Counted from the stretch's first letter, positions 27,802 through 36,899 are shown. The stretch is DNA of 64,000 nt from an uncultured Lachnospiraceae bacterium (GCA_934402055.1 CAKRTC010000006.1:5816-69815); one strand, 5' to 3'. Program-made: numbers and translations. The notes: a model not told the origin generated them from the letters alone.

Positions 27802-28470
27802 ATGAGATTATATATTATGAGACATTCCGAGACCGATTGGAACCGACAGCGCAGGATCCAGGGACACACGGATATACATTTAAATAAAAACGGTATTAAG
27901 CTTGCGGCGCTGGCAGGCATAGGCATGGCTGATATTAAGTTTGATGCATGTTACACGAGTCCGCTTACAAGAGCTGTTGAGACGGCAGATATAGTGCTCG
28001 CGAGAAATCAGTATTTTCTTGATAAGGGAGAGGGGCCTTTTGTTGATGAAAGGATCAAGGAGATAGGCTTCGGTGTGTGGGAAGGTCTGCACAGCCGTAT
28101 AGAGTACGGTGAGGTCAACCGTGCGGACTTTGATGATTTCTATCTCGATCCTAACGGTACATATTGTCCGGAGGGAGCCGAACCGCTCAGAAATGTTATT
28201 AAGCGCAGCAATGAGTTTATTGATGAGATCGCTGCGGAGCCTAAGTATAGTGATAAGACTGTTCTGGTGCTTACTCACGGATGTACAATGCGCTGCATAA
28301 TGTCGAGATTCTACTATCCGGAGGATAAGGATTATTTCAGACATCCGCATGTGCCGTATAACTGTGAGGCGGCAATAATCGATAAGGATGAGAACGGCAG
28401 GCTGGTGCTTACAGATACAGGAAGCGTATATTACGACGAGAAGCTTGCTGTTAATTTCTACGGATATTAA
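27802..28470 (+). CDS. histidine phosphatase family protein (phosphoglycerate-mutase-like)
   Basis: 222 residues of the branch-1 histidine phosphatase superfamily. The phospho-accepting motif is YIMRHSETDWN at the N-terminus. GHTDIHLNKNG, SPLTRAVETA and the second catalytic His in VLVLTHGCTMRCI complete the active site. The position of the acidic residue (IKEIGFGVWEGL) is typical of small-molecule phosphatases of the CobC/GpmB group. The substrate cannot be predicted. A GGGGGA ribosome site precedes the ATG. The 262-base gap upstream holds a ~30-bp direct repeat (27624 and 27696) and no gene. Confidence 0.88.
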   Translation: MRLYIMRHSETDWNRQRRIQGHTDIHLNKNGIKLAALAGIGMADIKFDACYTSPLTRAVETADIVLARNQYFLDKGEGPFVDERIKEIGFGVWEGLHSRIEYGEVNRADFDDFYLDPNGTYCPEGAEPLRNVIKRSNEFIDEIAAEPKYSDKTVLVLTHGCTMRCIMSRFYYPEDKDYFRHPHVPYNCEAAIIDKDENGRLVLTDTGSVYYDEKLAVNFYGY

Positions 28471-28617
28471 TGTGAATAAGCCCGGCACTTAGCGGTGCAG
28501 ATTTTGTAAGTACCGGTGATACAAGCTCTGACAGAGGCGTAGTGTATCTACCGGAACAGCATTTTTGTTAATATCTGACTTGAAAGCGTCTGCGTAAGTG
28601 GATAAACGGTGTTGAGA

Positions 28618-29373
28618 ATGAGGAAATACATATCATGGAATGTTAACGGACTGAGAGCCGTTGTAAATAAGGGCTTCGGAGAGTTCTTTGAGGCGGAGCA
28701 GGCGGATGCCTTTTGCCTGCAGGAGACCAAGCTTCAGGAAGGACAGATAGAGCTTGATTTTCCGGGTTACAAGAGCTACTGGGATTATGCCGACAAGAAG
28801 GGATATTCCGGAACGGCAATATATACCAAACAGGAGCCTTTAAATGTGACTATAGGACTTCCGGATGAACCGCATAACCATGAGGGACGTTCGGTATGCC
28901 TTGAGTTTGATACTCACTATCTTGTTACGGTATATGTTCCGAATGCTCAGAATGAACTTCAGAGACTGGATTACCGTATGGAGTGGGAGGATGCATGGAG
29001 AGAGTATATGCTTTCTCTTAAGAGCAGGAAGCCGGTTATATTCTGCGGTGATCTGAACGTGGCGCATGAGCCTATAGACCTCAAGAATCCCAAGACAAAT
29101 CACAAGCATGCGGGATTTACAGATGAAGAGAGAGCCAAGATGAGCAGGATGCTTGCCTCAGGTTTTGTGGATACCTATCGTTATCTGTATCCGGACAAGG
29201 TTGAATACAGCTGGTGGTCTTACAGAATGAATGCGAGAGCCAAGGGTATAGGCTGGCGTATCGATTATTTTATCGTATCTGATGATATTAAGGACAGGAT
29301 CAGGGATTCGGTCATCTATACGGATGTGCTCGGATCGGATCATGCTCCGATAGGACTTGAGATAGATATCTGA
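28618..29373 (+). CDS. exodeoxyribonuclease III / AP endonuclease
   Basis: Exonuclease III family enzyme (xth/exoA type) that cleaves at abasic sites, a downstream partner for the uracil glycosylase encoded 3 kb away. Motifs: ISWNVNGLRA, the metal-binding Glu in FCLQETKLQ, the catalytic Tyr region in VTVYVPNAQNEL, CGDLNVAHEPIDL, YSWWSYR, and the final GSDHAPIGLEI. About 251 residues from ATG 28618; a GTG at 28609 would add three residues. The ribosome site is weak at either start. The trp promoter begins about 50 bases after the stop. Confidence 0.94.
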   Translation: MRKYISWNVNGLRAVVNKGFGEFFEAEQADAFCLQETKLQEGQIELDFPGYKSYWDYADKKGYSGTAIYTKQEPLNVTIGLPDEPHNHEGRSVCLEFDTHYLVTVYVPNAQNELQRLDYRMEWEDAWREYMLSLKSRKPVIFCGDLNVAHEPIDLKNPKTNHKHAGFTDEERAKMSRMLASGFVDTYRYLYPDKVEYSWWSYRMNARAKGIGWRIDYFIVSDDIKDRIRDSVIYTDVLGSDHAPIGLEIDI

Positions 29374-29425
29374 TACAGTAATTGTATATTCTTTTGTACT
29401 TTAACGAGTTACATTGAAAAAACGA

Positions 29426-29453
29426 TTGACATTACGAAAATCGGAATTATAAT
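29426..29453 (+). promoter_or_regulatory. promoter of the trp operon
   Basis: TTGACA at 29426-29431, a 16-base spacer, and TATAAT at 29448-29453: both hexamers are perfect consensus. It lies just upstream of the T-box leader, so transcription initiation is probably strong and control falls on the leader RNA. Confidence 0.85.
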
Positions 29454-29477
29454 GAAAAACAATTAAATAAAAGAAAC

Positions 29478-29755
29478 CGATGAGGGAGAGTAAGTAGTTA
29501 CCGCCAAGTGTCGAAGAGAGAGCTGCGGATGGTGTGATCGCAGACGATAATACGGTGATGAATGGACTTCCGAGGGCACGGTCAAAGGCTAAGCCGAGTA
29601 TTCCGTGACGAGAGACATGCGTAAGTTGTCGGGGATGTGATGGCATCCCTCAGAGTGTGTGACATTCACAAATCAAGGTGGCACCGCGGATATTGTATCT
29701 AAGTTTATTCGTCCTTGACAGATTTTTTAATGAAAGTCTGTCAAGGACTTTTTCT
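29478..29755 (+). promoter_or_regulatory. T-box riboswitch, tryptophan-specific
   Basis: Leader RNA that senses uncharged tRNA-Trp. Stem I begins near CGATGAGGGAGAGTA with the GA-rich K-turn region. CTGCG/CGCAG (29523-29527 and 29538-29542) forms the apical hairpin. The specifier loop contains GAATGGAC with TGG (Trp) at 29563-29565. The conserved T-box AAGGTGGCACCGCGG is at 29675-29689. The antiterminator would pair its GG with the CGTCCTT at 29710-29716, which otherwise builds the terminator. The trpE gene downstream confirms the specificity. Confidence 0.93.
29711..29755 (+). terminator. T-box-controlled terminator
   Basis: 12-bp stem GTCCTTGACAGA/TCTGTCAAGGAC (29711-29722 with 29737-29748) followed by TTTTT. 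It forms when tRNA-Trp is charged, shutting off the trp genes. Confidence 0.93.
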
Positions 29756-29756
29756 G

Positions 29757-29924
29757 TTATCGATTAAAGCCGGACAATAGTTATAGAAGCAACTGCTTGC
29801 AGTCGCGAATATGACTATAGGACGGCCAAACGAAAATGAGCACAAAGCTTCGAAAGAAGCGGGTGCGAATTTTCGTAGGATAGCGAGAGTACGCAGTACG
29901 AAGCTATCCGTATTTAATCGATAA
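29757..29924 (+). repeat. 168-bp element with 12-bp perfect terminal inverted repeats and nested hairpins
   Basis: TTATCGATTAAA (29757-29768) and TTTAATCGATAA (29913-29924) are exact inverted repeats. Between them lie three tidy stems. One spans about 29769-29826 (GCCG/CGGC, ATAGT/ACTAT, ACTGC/GCAGT). One spans 29830-29876 (ACGAAAAT/ATTTTCGT, GCAC/GTGC, and GCTTC-GAAA-GAAGC with a GNRA-type loop and GA/GA internal loops). One spans 29878-29909 (GGATAGC/GCTATCC, GTAC/GTAC). It sits between the T-box terminator and trpE. It could be a miniature mobile element or a structured leader RNA. Confidence 0.7.
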
Positions 29925-29980
29925 GTAAGATAATTAAAGCCGTATTAAGTAACAAAGCAATAATATCGAAAGGAGCCACA

Positions 29981-31447
29981 ATGCAATTCTCACCGTCTTT
30001 GGAAGAAGTAAAAAAGATAGCGGCAGAGGGGAAATATGACATAGTTCCCATATCCTGCGAGATACTCTCGGATGCATTTACACCGATAGAGCTCATGCGC
30101 ATCTTCAAAAATGTCTCAACGCATTGCTACATGCTTGAATCCGTAAGCCCGGATGAGACCTGGGGCAGATATACCTTTATGGGATATGATCCCAAACTGG
30201 AGATAAGCTGTGCCGACGGCATTGTAAGAGCAGGGGAGGTAAAACTTAAGACAGATGATCTGCCGGGCTTTATCAGAGGAATAATGGCCGAGCATAGGAG
30301 TCCTAGGATAAAGGGACTTCCGGGATTTACCGGAGGACTTGTAGGATATTTCTCATATGATTTTCTATCCTACACCGAGCCTGCGGTCCGTATCAAAACA
30401 GAGGATGAGGAAGGCTTCAGAGATCTTGATCTGATGCTCTTTGACAAGGTGATAGTCTTTGACAATTACACTCAGAAGCTGATACTGATTGCCAACACAG
30501 GGCTTAAGGATATAGAGACAGGCTATAACAAGGCTGAAATGGACATCAAGAATATGATCGCTCTTATCCGTACCGGAGCCAAGAAAAAGGAAGCACCTGG
30601 TAAGCTCCTCGCAGAGCCGACACAGCTCTTTGCCAAAGAAGCCTACTGTGAGATGGTGGAGAAGGCAAAGCATTATATCAAAGAGGGAGACATTTTCCAG
30701 GTCGTACTATCCAACAGATTGTCGGCTCCGTATGAGGGCAGCCTGCTCAACGCCTACAGAGTACTTCGTACCATCAACCCCTCGCCGTATATGTTCTATT
30801 TTTCGGGAACCGATGTGGAATTTGCGGGAGCTTCGCCGGAGACTCTTGTCAAGCTTGAGGAGGGGGTGCTGCACACCTTCCCGCTTGCCGGAACAAGACC
30901 GAGAGGCAAGACCTCCGAAGAAGACGAGAGACTTGAGCAGGAGCTGCTTAAGGATGAAAAGGAGCTTGCAGAGCACAATATGCTGGTGGACCTCGGCAGA
31001 AATGATCTCGGCAGAGTAAGCCGCTTCGGAAGCGTAGAAGTAGAGGATCTGCATATGATATTGAAGTATTCGCATGTCATGCATATCGGCTCTACGGTAA
31101 GAGGAGTAATAAGAGAGGACAAGGATGCCATAGATGCGATAAGCGCCGTGCTTCCTGCCGGAACCTTATCGGGAGCACCCAAGATCAGAGCGTGTCAGAT
31201 CATAGCTGAGCTTGAGAATAACAAGCGAGGTATCTACGGAGGTGCGATAGGCTATCTTGCCTTTAACGGAGATATGGATACCTGCATAGCGATAAGACTT
31301 GCCTACAAGAAAAACGGCAAGGTATTTGTGAGAAGCGGTGCAGGCATAGTTGCGGATTCGGTTCCCGAAAAGGAATATCAGGAATGTATAAACAAGGCGG
31401 CAGCTGTTGTGAGTGCTCTTAAGAAGGCAGAGGAGGATGAGCTGTGA
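29981..31447 (+). CDS. trpE: anthranilate synthase component I
   Basis: Converts chorismate plus ammonia or glutamine to anthranilate, the first committed step of tryptophan synthesis. The N-terminal domain keeps the CYMLESVSP stretch that forms part of the Trp feedback site. The C-terminal chorismate-binding domain has NPSPYMFYF, FAGASPETLVKL, LAGTRPRGKTSEED and AGAGIVADSVPEKEY. 488 residues, normal. An AAAGGAG ribosome site is 7 bases before ATG. Its stop overlaps the trpG GTG start. Expression is controlled by the T-box and possibly by the structured element directly upstream. Confidence 0.97.
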   Translation: MQFSPSLEEVKKIAAEGKYDIVPISCEILSDAFTPIELMRIFKNVSTHCYMLESVSPDETWGRYTFMGYDPKLEISCADGIVRAGEVKLKTDDLPGFIRGIMAEHRSPRIKGLPGFTGGLVGYFSYDFLSYTEPAVRIKTEDEEGFRDLDLMLFDKVIVFDNYTQKLILIANTGLKDIETGYNKAEMDIKNMIALIRTGAKKKEAPGKLLAEPTQLFAKEAYCEMVEKAKHYIKEGDIFQVVLSNRLSAPYEGSLLNAYRVLRTINPSPYMFYFSGTDVEFAGASPETLVKLEEGVLHTFPLAGTRPRGKTSEEDERLEQELLKDEKELAEHNMLVDLGRNDLGRVSRFGSVEVEDLHMILKYSHVMHIGSTVRGVIREDKDAIDAISAVLPAGTLSGAPKIRACQIIAELENNKRGIYGGAIGYLAFNGDMDTCIAIRLAYKKNGKVFVRSGAGIVADSVPEKEYQECINKAAAVVSALKKAEEDEL

Positions 31448-32019
31448 TATTACTGATAGATAATTACGACAGTTTTTCTTACAACCTGTATCAGCTTGTC
31501 GGAGAGCTTGATCCGGATATCAAAGTTATCCGTAATGATGAGCTGAGTGTTAAGGAGATAGAGGAGCTTCATCCGGATCACATCATATTGTCACCGGGGC
31601 CGGGAAGACCCGAGGATGCAGGCGTGACTATGGAGGTGGCGGCAAAGCTCTCGCCTAAGATCCCTACCTTAGGAGTTTGTCTCGGACATCAGGCGATATG
31701 CGCGGCATACGGAGCAAAGGTTACATATGCAAGCAGGCTGATGCACGGCAAGCAGTCGGATACGGAGCTTGATACCAAGAGTAAGCTCTTTGAGGGGCTT
31801 CCGGATATTGTAAAGGTAGCAAGATATCATTCACTTGCTGCAGATCCGGATACCATACCTGAGGTGCTTAAGATTACGGCAAAAACCGTAGGACTCGGTG
31901 AGATTATGGCGGTAGAGCACAGGAAATATCCTATATACGGAGTACAGTTTCATCCCGAATCGATAATGACGCCGGAGGGCAGAAGGATGCTTGCCAATTT
32001 TCTAAAGGTCAGAATTTAA
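31444..32019 (+). CDS. trpG: anthranilate synthase component II (glutamine amidotransferase)
   Basis: Class I glutamine amidotransferase that feeds ammonia to TrpE. The nucleophile Cys is in TLGVCLGHQAI, and the His/Glu pair is in VQFHPESIMTPEG; the oxyanion region is LSPGPGRPEDAG. 191 residues means a stand-alone subunit, not fused to TrpD. The start is GTG within the trpE stop, so the two subunits are translationally coupled. The 174-base gap to trpD is AT-rich and shows no terminator. Confidence 0.96.
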   Translation: MILLIDNYDSFSYNLYQLVGELDPDIKVIRNDELSVKEIEELHPDHIILSPGPGRPEDAGVTMEVAAKLSPKIPTLGVCLGHQAICAAYGAKVTYASRLMHGKQSDTELDTKSKLFEGLPDIVKVARYHSLAADPDTIPEVLKITAKTVGLGEIMAVEHRKYPIYGVQFHPESIMTPEGRRMLANFLKVRI

Positions 32020-32193
32020 GGACTTATTGTGTTAAAAAAGAATAATTAATGTATTAGAAGCAGCGATTATATCTAAACAAAACAAAATGCGGGTTTTGCT
32101 TACTGTTTGGAAGATGAAATATAAGCAGGCATAAAGTTTTAAGAGCGTTTTGAATAAAGAAAATCGAAATAATATCAGAGAGGAGCGGAAGAG

Positions 32194-33213
32194 ATGATCA
32201 AGGAAGCAATAATCAAGATAGTAAATAAAGAAGATCTCAGCTACGACGAGGCGTACACAGTCATGAACGAGATCATGAACGGCGAGACCTCTGCTACACA
32301 GAATGCGGCATTTCTTGCAGCACTTTCCACCAAGAGTTCAAGAGCCGAGACTATAGACGAGATAGCAGGCTGCGCAGAAGCAATGCGCTCACATGCACTT
32401 AAGTGCGATACCACTGGACTTGAGGTAACCGAGATAGTCGGAACAGGAGGAGACGGAGCGCAGAGCTTCAATATCTCCACGACCTCGGCATTTGTAGCGG
32501 CAGCAGGCGGGGCAAAGGTTGCAAAGCACGGCAATCGTGCGGCTTCATCGAAATGCGGCACGGCGGACTGCCTTGAGGCATTAGGTGCAAACATCGTACT
32601 TGAGCCGGAAAAATGCCGTGAGCTGCTTGAGACGGCAGGCATGTGTTTTTTCTTTGCACAGAAATATCACAGCTCCATGAAGTATGTCGGAGCTATCCGT
32701 AAGGAGCTTGGTTTCCGTACCGTTTTCAACATACTCGGACCTCTTACCAATCCGGGAAAGCCTACTTATTTTCTCTTAGGCGTATATGACGAGTATCTTG
32801 TAGAGATGCTTGCCAAGGTACTTACCAGCCTCGGAGTAAAGAGAGGAATGGTTGTATACGGAAGAGACAAGCTTGACGAGATATCCGCAAGCGACGAGAC
32901 CTTTGTATGTGAGTTCAAGGACGGATGGTACAAGAGCTATACTATCGCACCTGAGGATTTCGGGCTCACAAGATGCAGGAAGGAGGATCTTGTAGGAGGA
33001 GATCCTGCCGAAAATGCAGAAATCACCAAGAAGGTGCTTAAGGGCGAGCAGGGACCGCGCAGAACTGCGGTACTTATGAATGCCGGAGCCGCACTCTACA
33101 TTTCCGGTAAGGCAGAGAACATGGCAGACGGCATCAGACTTGCCGCGGAGCTTATAGATAACGGCAGCGCCTATACCAAGATGGAAGAGTTCGTAAAGGG
33201 TACGGTACAGTGA
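32194..33213 (+). CDS. trpD: anthranilate phosphoribosyltransferase
   Basis: Transfers the phosphoribosyl group of PRPP to anthranilate. The glycine-rich PRPP loop is VGTGGDGAQSFNIST. KHGNRAASSKCGTADCLEAL forms the anthranilate site, and GPLTNPGKPTYFLLGVY follows. 339 residues, normal for the stand-alone enzyme. A GAGAGGAGCGG ribosome site precedes the ATG. Its TGA overlaps the GTG start of trpC. Confidence 0.97.
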   Translation: MIKEAIIKIVNKEDLSYDEAYTVMNEIMNGETSATQNAAFLAALSTKSSRAETIDEIAGCAEAMRSHALKCDTTGLEVTEIVGTGGDGAQSFNISTTSAFVAAAGGAKVAKHGNRAASSKCGTADCLEALGANIVLEPEKCRELLETAGMCFFFAQKYHSSMKYVGAIRKELGFRTVFNILGPLTNPGKPTYFLLGVYDEYLVEMLAKVLTSLGVKRGMVVYGRDKLDEISASDETFVCEFKDGWYKSYTIAPEDFGLTRCRKEDLVGGDPAENAEITKKVLKGEQGPRRTAVLMNAGAALYISGKAENMADGIRLAAELIDNGSAYTKMEEFVKGTVQ

Positions 33214-34022
33214 GTATATTAAATGAAATAGCTGAATATGCGGCATACAGAGTTTTCCTTGATAAGAGAGAATACAGCCTTGAGGAGCTTAAGGAAAAGT
33301 GCGACGAGCTTATAAGCCGTGAAGATAATGCAAATTCTCCGGATGAAGCAGGTTTATACCGCTTCGGGCAGGCTTTAAAAAAGCCCGGCATAAGCATTAT
33401 CAGTGAGATCAAGAAGGCATCTCCGTCAAAGGGGATCATCTCGGAGGATTTTCCTTATCTTGATATTGCGGGGGCATATGAGAGAGCAGGTGCGGACTGC
33501 ATATCCTGCCTTACGGAGCCTAAGTGGTTCATGGGTTCGGATGATATATTTGCAGCGGTAAGGGCTTACTCTAAGCTTCCTATGATACGCAAGGATTTTG
33601 TGGTGGATGAGTATCAGATCTATCAGGCAAAGCTCTTGGGAGCGGATGCGGTGCTGCTGATATGCGCATTGCTTGATGCGGAAACGATAAGCTATTATCT
33701 CGACATTTGCAGTAAGCTTGGTATGGATGCACTTGTCGAAGCACATGATGCGGATGAAATCACGGAGGCGCTTAAGACAGGCGCCAAGATAATCGGAGTC
33801 AATAACCGTAATCTTAAGGATTTCAGCGTGGATTTTGAAAATGCCGGAAAGCTCCGTTCTATGGTGCCGGAGGATAAGGTATTCGTAGCCGAAAGCGGAG
33901 TAAAGGATGCAGATGATGTGCGGCTCATCAAAGCCATGGGAGCGGATGCGGTGCTTACCGGTGAAGCGCTTATGCGTGCCGAGGACAAGGCAGGACTCAT
34001 CAGGGCATTTAAGGAAGCGTGA
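33210..34022 (+). CDS. trpC: indole-3-glycerol-phosphate synthase
   Basis: TIM-barrel enzyme that closes the indole ring of CdRP. Motifs: SEIKKASPSKGII with the catalytic Lys, LTEPKWFMGS, IRKDFVVDEYQIYQA, VEAHDADE, IGVNNRNLKDF and VAESGVKDADD. 270 residues with a GTG start overlapping the trpD stop. It is monofunctional, because trpF is a separate gene one base later. Confidence 0.97.
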   Translation: MSILNEIAEYAAYRVFLDKREYSLEELKEKCDELISREDNANSPDEAGLYRFGQALKKPGISIISEIKKASPSKGIISEDFPYLDIAGAYERAGADCISCLTEPKWFMGSDDIFAAVRAYSKLPMIRKDFVVDEYQIYQAKLLGADAVLLICALLDAETISYYLDICSKLGMDALVEAHDADEITEALKTGAKIIGVNNRNLKDFSVDFENAGKLRSMVPEDKVFVAESGVKDADDVRLIKAMGADAVLTGEALMRAEDKAGLIRAFKEA

Positions 34023-34023
34023 T

Positions 34024-34644
34024 ATGGGAGCATTGATCAAGATATGCGGCATAAGACGAAACGAGGATGCGGATTACATTAACGAAGCAAAGCCGGATTA
34101 TGCGGGATTTATATTTTGGAATAAAAGCTTCAGATATGTTGATCTTGAGACTGCACTCAGACTTAGAGCAAAGATAGATCCTTGTATCAGGACCGTAGCC
34201 GTATTCGTGGATGAGAGCTGTGAAAGGATAATCGAAACGGTCAAAAGCGGTGCGGTATCCGTTGTGCAGCTGCATGGGTCTGAAGATGAGACTTATATCC
34301 GAAAGCTGAAGGAAGAGCTTCATGATAACACCAAGATATGGAAGGCATATAAGATAAGAAGTGCCGAGGATATAGCCGCAGCCGAGGCCTCCGCCGCAGA
34401 TGAGATACTATTGGATAACGGTTACGGTACGGGTGAATGCTTTGATCATAAGCTGCTCGGAGACGGAAGCGGTCTCAGCCGTAGATTTATCCTTGCGGGC
34501 GGCATGAGACCCGACAATATCGCAGAGGCGATAAAGAAATTCAATCCTTACATGATAGACATATCAAGCGGAGTCGAGACAGATAAGTATAAGGATAAAG
34601 ATAAGATGATCAGAGCCGTTGAGGCGTGCAGAAGCTGTAGATGA
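34024..34644 (+). CDS. trpF: phosphoribosylanthranilate isomerase
   Basis: Isomerises PRA to CdRP, the step between TrpD and TrpC. The start is ATG 34024, one base after the trpC stop; the frame extends upstream but only inside trpC. Motifs: IKICGIRRNEDADY with the catalytic Cys, YAGFIFWNKSFRYV (where FxxxSxR is usual), AVFVDESCE with the catalytic Asp, VVQLHG, and ILAGGMRPDNI. About 206 residues. The next 198 bases before trpB hold no gene. Confidence 0.94.
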   Translation: MGALIKICGIRRNEDADYINEAKPDYAGFIFWNKSFRYVDLETALRLRAKIDPCIRTVAVFVDESCERIIETVKSGAVSVVQLHGSEDETYIRKLKEELHDNTKIWKAYKIRSAEDIAAAEASAADEILLDNGYGTGECFDHKLLGDGSGLSRRFILAGGMRPDNIAEAIKKFNPYMIDISSGVETDKYKDKDKMIRAVEACRSCR

Positions 34645-34842
34645 GCCGCTGCTAGTATGTGAAGGGCTGCTTGAGTCAGGTAATACCCGGACAAGTTGAC
34701 TATGTGTCACGAAGTAAGAATGCTGCAGGAGCATGGCTGTGAGCGCACTAAAGAAGACAAAGGACGGCAGAGTGCCGAGTGAGGCATTTACAGGAAGAAT
34801 ATAAGAAGGGTGGGTCGGTAAGAACTGCCCGGGAGGAAAAAG

Positions 34843-36027
34843 ATGTCAAAAGGAAGATTCGGAATACACGGAGGACAATACATCCCCGAGACACTGATGA
34901 ATGCGGTGATAGAGCTCGAGGAGGCATACAATCATTACAAAAATGATCCGGAGTTCAATGCGGAGCTTGAAAAGCTCTTTAACGAATATGTAGGAAGACC
35001 GTCACTGCTCTACTATGCGGAGAAGATGAGCAAGGATTTCGGAGGCGCAAAGATATATCTTAAGCGTGAGGATCTCAACCACAGCGGCGCACATAAGATA
35101 AACAATGCCATTGCACAGGTGCTGCTTGCAAAGAAGATGGGTAAGACCAGAGTTATAGCGGAGACCGGAGCGGGTCAGCACGGCGTTGCAACCGCTACAG
35201 CCGCCGCTCTCCTCGGACTTGAGTGTGAGGTCTACATGGGCGAGGAAGACACCAAGCGTCAGGCACTCAATGTATACAAGATGAAGCTGCTGGGAGCCAA
35301 GGTACACCCGGTCACAAGCGGAACGGCTACTCTTAAGGATGCCGTATCGGAGACCATGCGTGAGTGGACAAACCGTATAGCGGATACCCATTATGTGCTG
35401 GGATCGGTTATGGGACCGCATCCCTTCCCAACTATGATCAGGGATTTTCAGGCAGTTATATCCAAGGAAATCAAGGAGCAGTGTCTGGCAAAGGAGGGAA
35501 GACTGCCGGATTACGTGCTTGCCTGTGTAGGCGGAGGATCCAATGCAATAGGAGCGTTTTATCATTTTATTGAGGATAAGGATGTCAAGCTTATTGGCTG
35601 CGAGGCTGCCGGAAGAGGTGTTGATACCTTTGAGACTGCGGCAACAATGGCAACAGGAAGACTCGGCATATTCCACGGAATGAAATCATATTTCTGCCAG
35701 GACGAGTTCGGTCAGATCGCTCCGGTGTACAGCATTTCCGCGGGACTCGATTATCCCGGAGTGGGCCCTGAGCATGCATGGCTGCACGATACCGGACGTG
35801 CGGAGTATGTTCCGGTTACGGATGATGAAGCAGTCGAGGCATTTGAATATCTGTCAAGAACAGAGGGCATAATACCGGCTATAGAGTCGGCTCATGCCAT
35901 TGCCTATGCCATGAAGCTTGCGCCTACGCTCGACAAGGATAAGATAATGGTTATAAATGTTTCGGGACGCGGAGACAAGGATTGTGCCGCAATCGCACGT
36001 TACAGAGGGGAGGATATCCATGACTAA
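34843..36027 (+). CDS. trpB: tryptophan synthase beta chain
   Basis: PLP enzyme that joins indole to serine. The PLP Lys lies in KREDLNHSGAHKINNA (about residue 85). The glycine loop is ACVGGGSNAIGAFY, with ETGAGQHGVATATA and the C-terminal VNVSGRGDKD. 394 residues places it in the TrpB1 class that pairs with TrpA. A GGGAGG ribosome site is 7 bases before ATG. It overlaps trpA by 8 bases. Confidence 0.97.
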   Translation: MSKGRFGIHGGQYIPETLMNAVIELEEAYNHYKNDPEFNAELEKLFNEYVGRPSLLYYAEKMSKDFGGAKIYLKREDLNHSGAHKINNAIAQVLLAKKMGKTRVIAETGAGQHGVATATAAALLGLECEVYMGEEDTKRQALNVYKMKLLGAKVHPVTSGTATLKDAVSETMREWTNRIADTHYVLGSVMGPHPFPTMIRDFQAVISKEIKEQCLAKEGRLPDYVLACVGGGSNAIGAFYHFIEDKDVKLIGCEAAGRGVDTFETAATMATGRLGIFHGMKSYFCQDEFGQIAPVYSISAGLDYPGVGPEHAWLHDTGRAEYVPVTDDEAVEAFEYLSRTEGIIPAIESAHAIAYAMKLAPTLDKDKIMVINVSGRGDKDCAAIARYRGEDIHD

Positions 36028-36826
36028 GATCAAAGATGCATTTGCAAAGGGCAAAGCCTTTATACCTTTCGTTACTTGCGGAGATCCCGATCTGGAGACA
36101 ACGGAGGCTATAGTCAAGGCTATGGCGGAGGCAGGTGCCGATATCATAGAGCTTGGTATTCCATTTTCGGATCCTACGGCAGAGGGACCTGTTATACAGG
36201 CTGCCAATATCAGAGCACTTTCAGGCGGTATGACTACGGACAAGGTGTTTGAGCTTGCGGCAAAGCTCAGCAGGGAGGTTGAGGCTCCGCTCGTATTCAT
36301 GACTTATGCAAATGTCGTATACTCCTATCACAGCAATAAGGAAACAGGCGTGGAAGGAGGAACCGAGGAGTTTGTTAAGCGTATGGCCGAGTGCGGAGTG
36401 AGCGGACTCATACTTCCGGATGTTCCTTATGAGGAAAAGGATGATTTTGCGCCGGTATGCAGAAAGTACGGAGTTGATTTCATATCACTTATCGCACCGA
36501 CTTCACATGACAGGATAAGGATGATAGCAAAGGAGGCAGAGGGTTTTGTTTATTGCGTATCCTCTCTCGGAGTTACAGGTGTAAGAAGCAAGATCACTAC
36601 CGATACAGGAGCTATGGTAAGGGAGGTACGCAGTGTGTCGGATATTCCGGTTGCCATAGGTTTCGGAATATCTACACCGGAGCAGGCAGCCGAGATGGCA
36701 GGATTTTCCGACGGAGCGATAGTGGGTTCTGCGATAGTCAAGCTTGTCGAAGAAAACGGCAGGGATGCAGCAGCTTCCGTCGCCGAATATGTGCGCAGCA
36801 TGAAGGCAGCTATTGAAGACAAGTGA
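36020..36826 (+). CDS. trpA: tryptophan synthase alpha chain
   Basis: Releases indole from indole-3-glycerol phosphate and channels it to TrpB. The catalytic Glu and Asp are in DIIELGIPFSDPTAEGPVIQ. The phosphate site is GFGISTPEQAAEM and GSAIVKLVEE. ATG 36020 lies inside the end of trpB, with AGGGGAGG just upstream; this gives 268 residues. An upstream ATG in the same frame (35957) would only extend into trpB. It is the last gene of the operon and is followed by a strong terminator. Confidence 0.96.
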   Translation: MTKIKDAFAKGKAFIPFVTCGDPDLETTEAIVKAMAEAGADIIELGIPFSDPTAEGPVIQAANIRALSGGMTTDKVFELAAKLSREVEAPLVFMTYANVVYSYHSNKETGVEGGTEEFVKRMAECGVSGLILPDVPYEEKDDFAPVCRKYGVDFISLIAPTSHDRIRMIAKEAEGFVYCVSSLGVTGVRSKITTDTGAMVREVRSVSDIPVAIGFGISTPEQAAEMAGFSDGAIVGSAIVKLVEENGRDAAASVAEYVRSMKAAIEDK

Positions 36827-36868
36827 TAAAGTCAAGGAAATTGCAGACACAATAAAATAATGTTTATC

Positions 36869-36899
36869 AGAAAAGCGGCTTTTAAGGCCGCTTTTCTTC
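36869..36899 (+). terminator. intrinsic terminator of the trp operon
   Basis: 11-bp stem AGAAAAGCGGC/GCCGCTTTTCT (36869-36879 with 36887-36897), with a T-rich 3' arm, 43 bases after the trpA stop. The A-rich 5' arm makes it potentially bidirectional. Confidence 0.85.

Noticed and set aside
29401..29646. 81-codon minus-strand reading frame
   Set aside because: Covers the trp promoter and T-box stem I; the RNA element explains the sequence.
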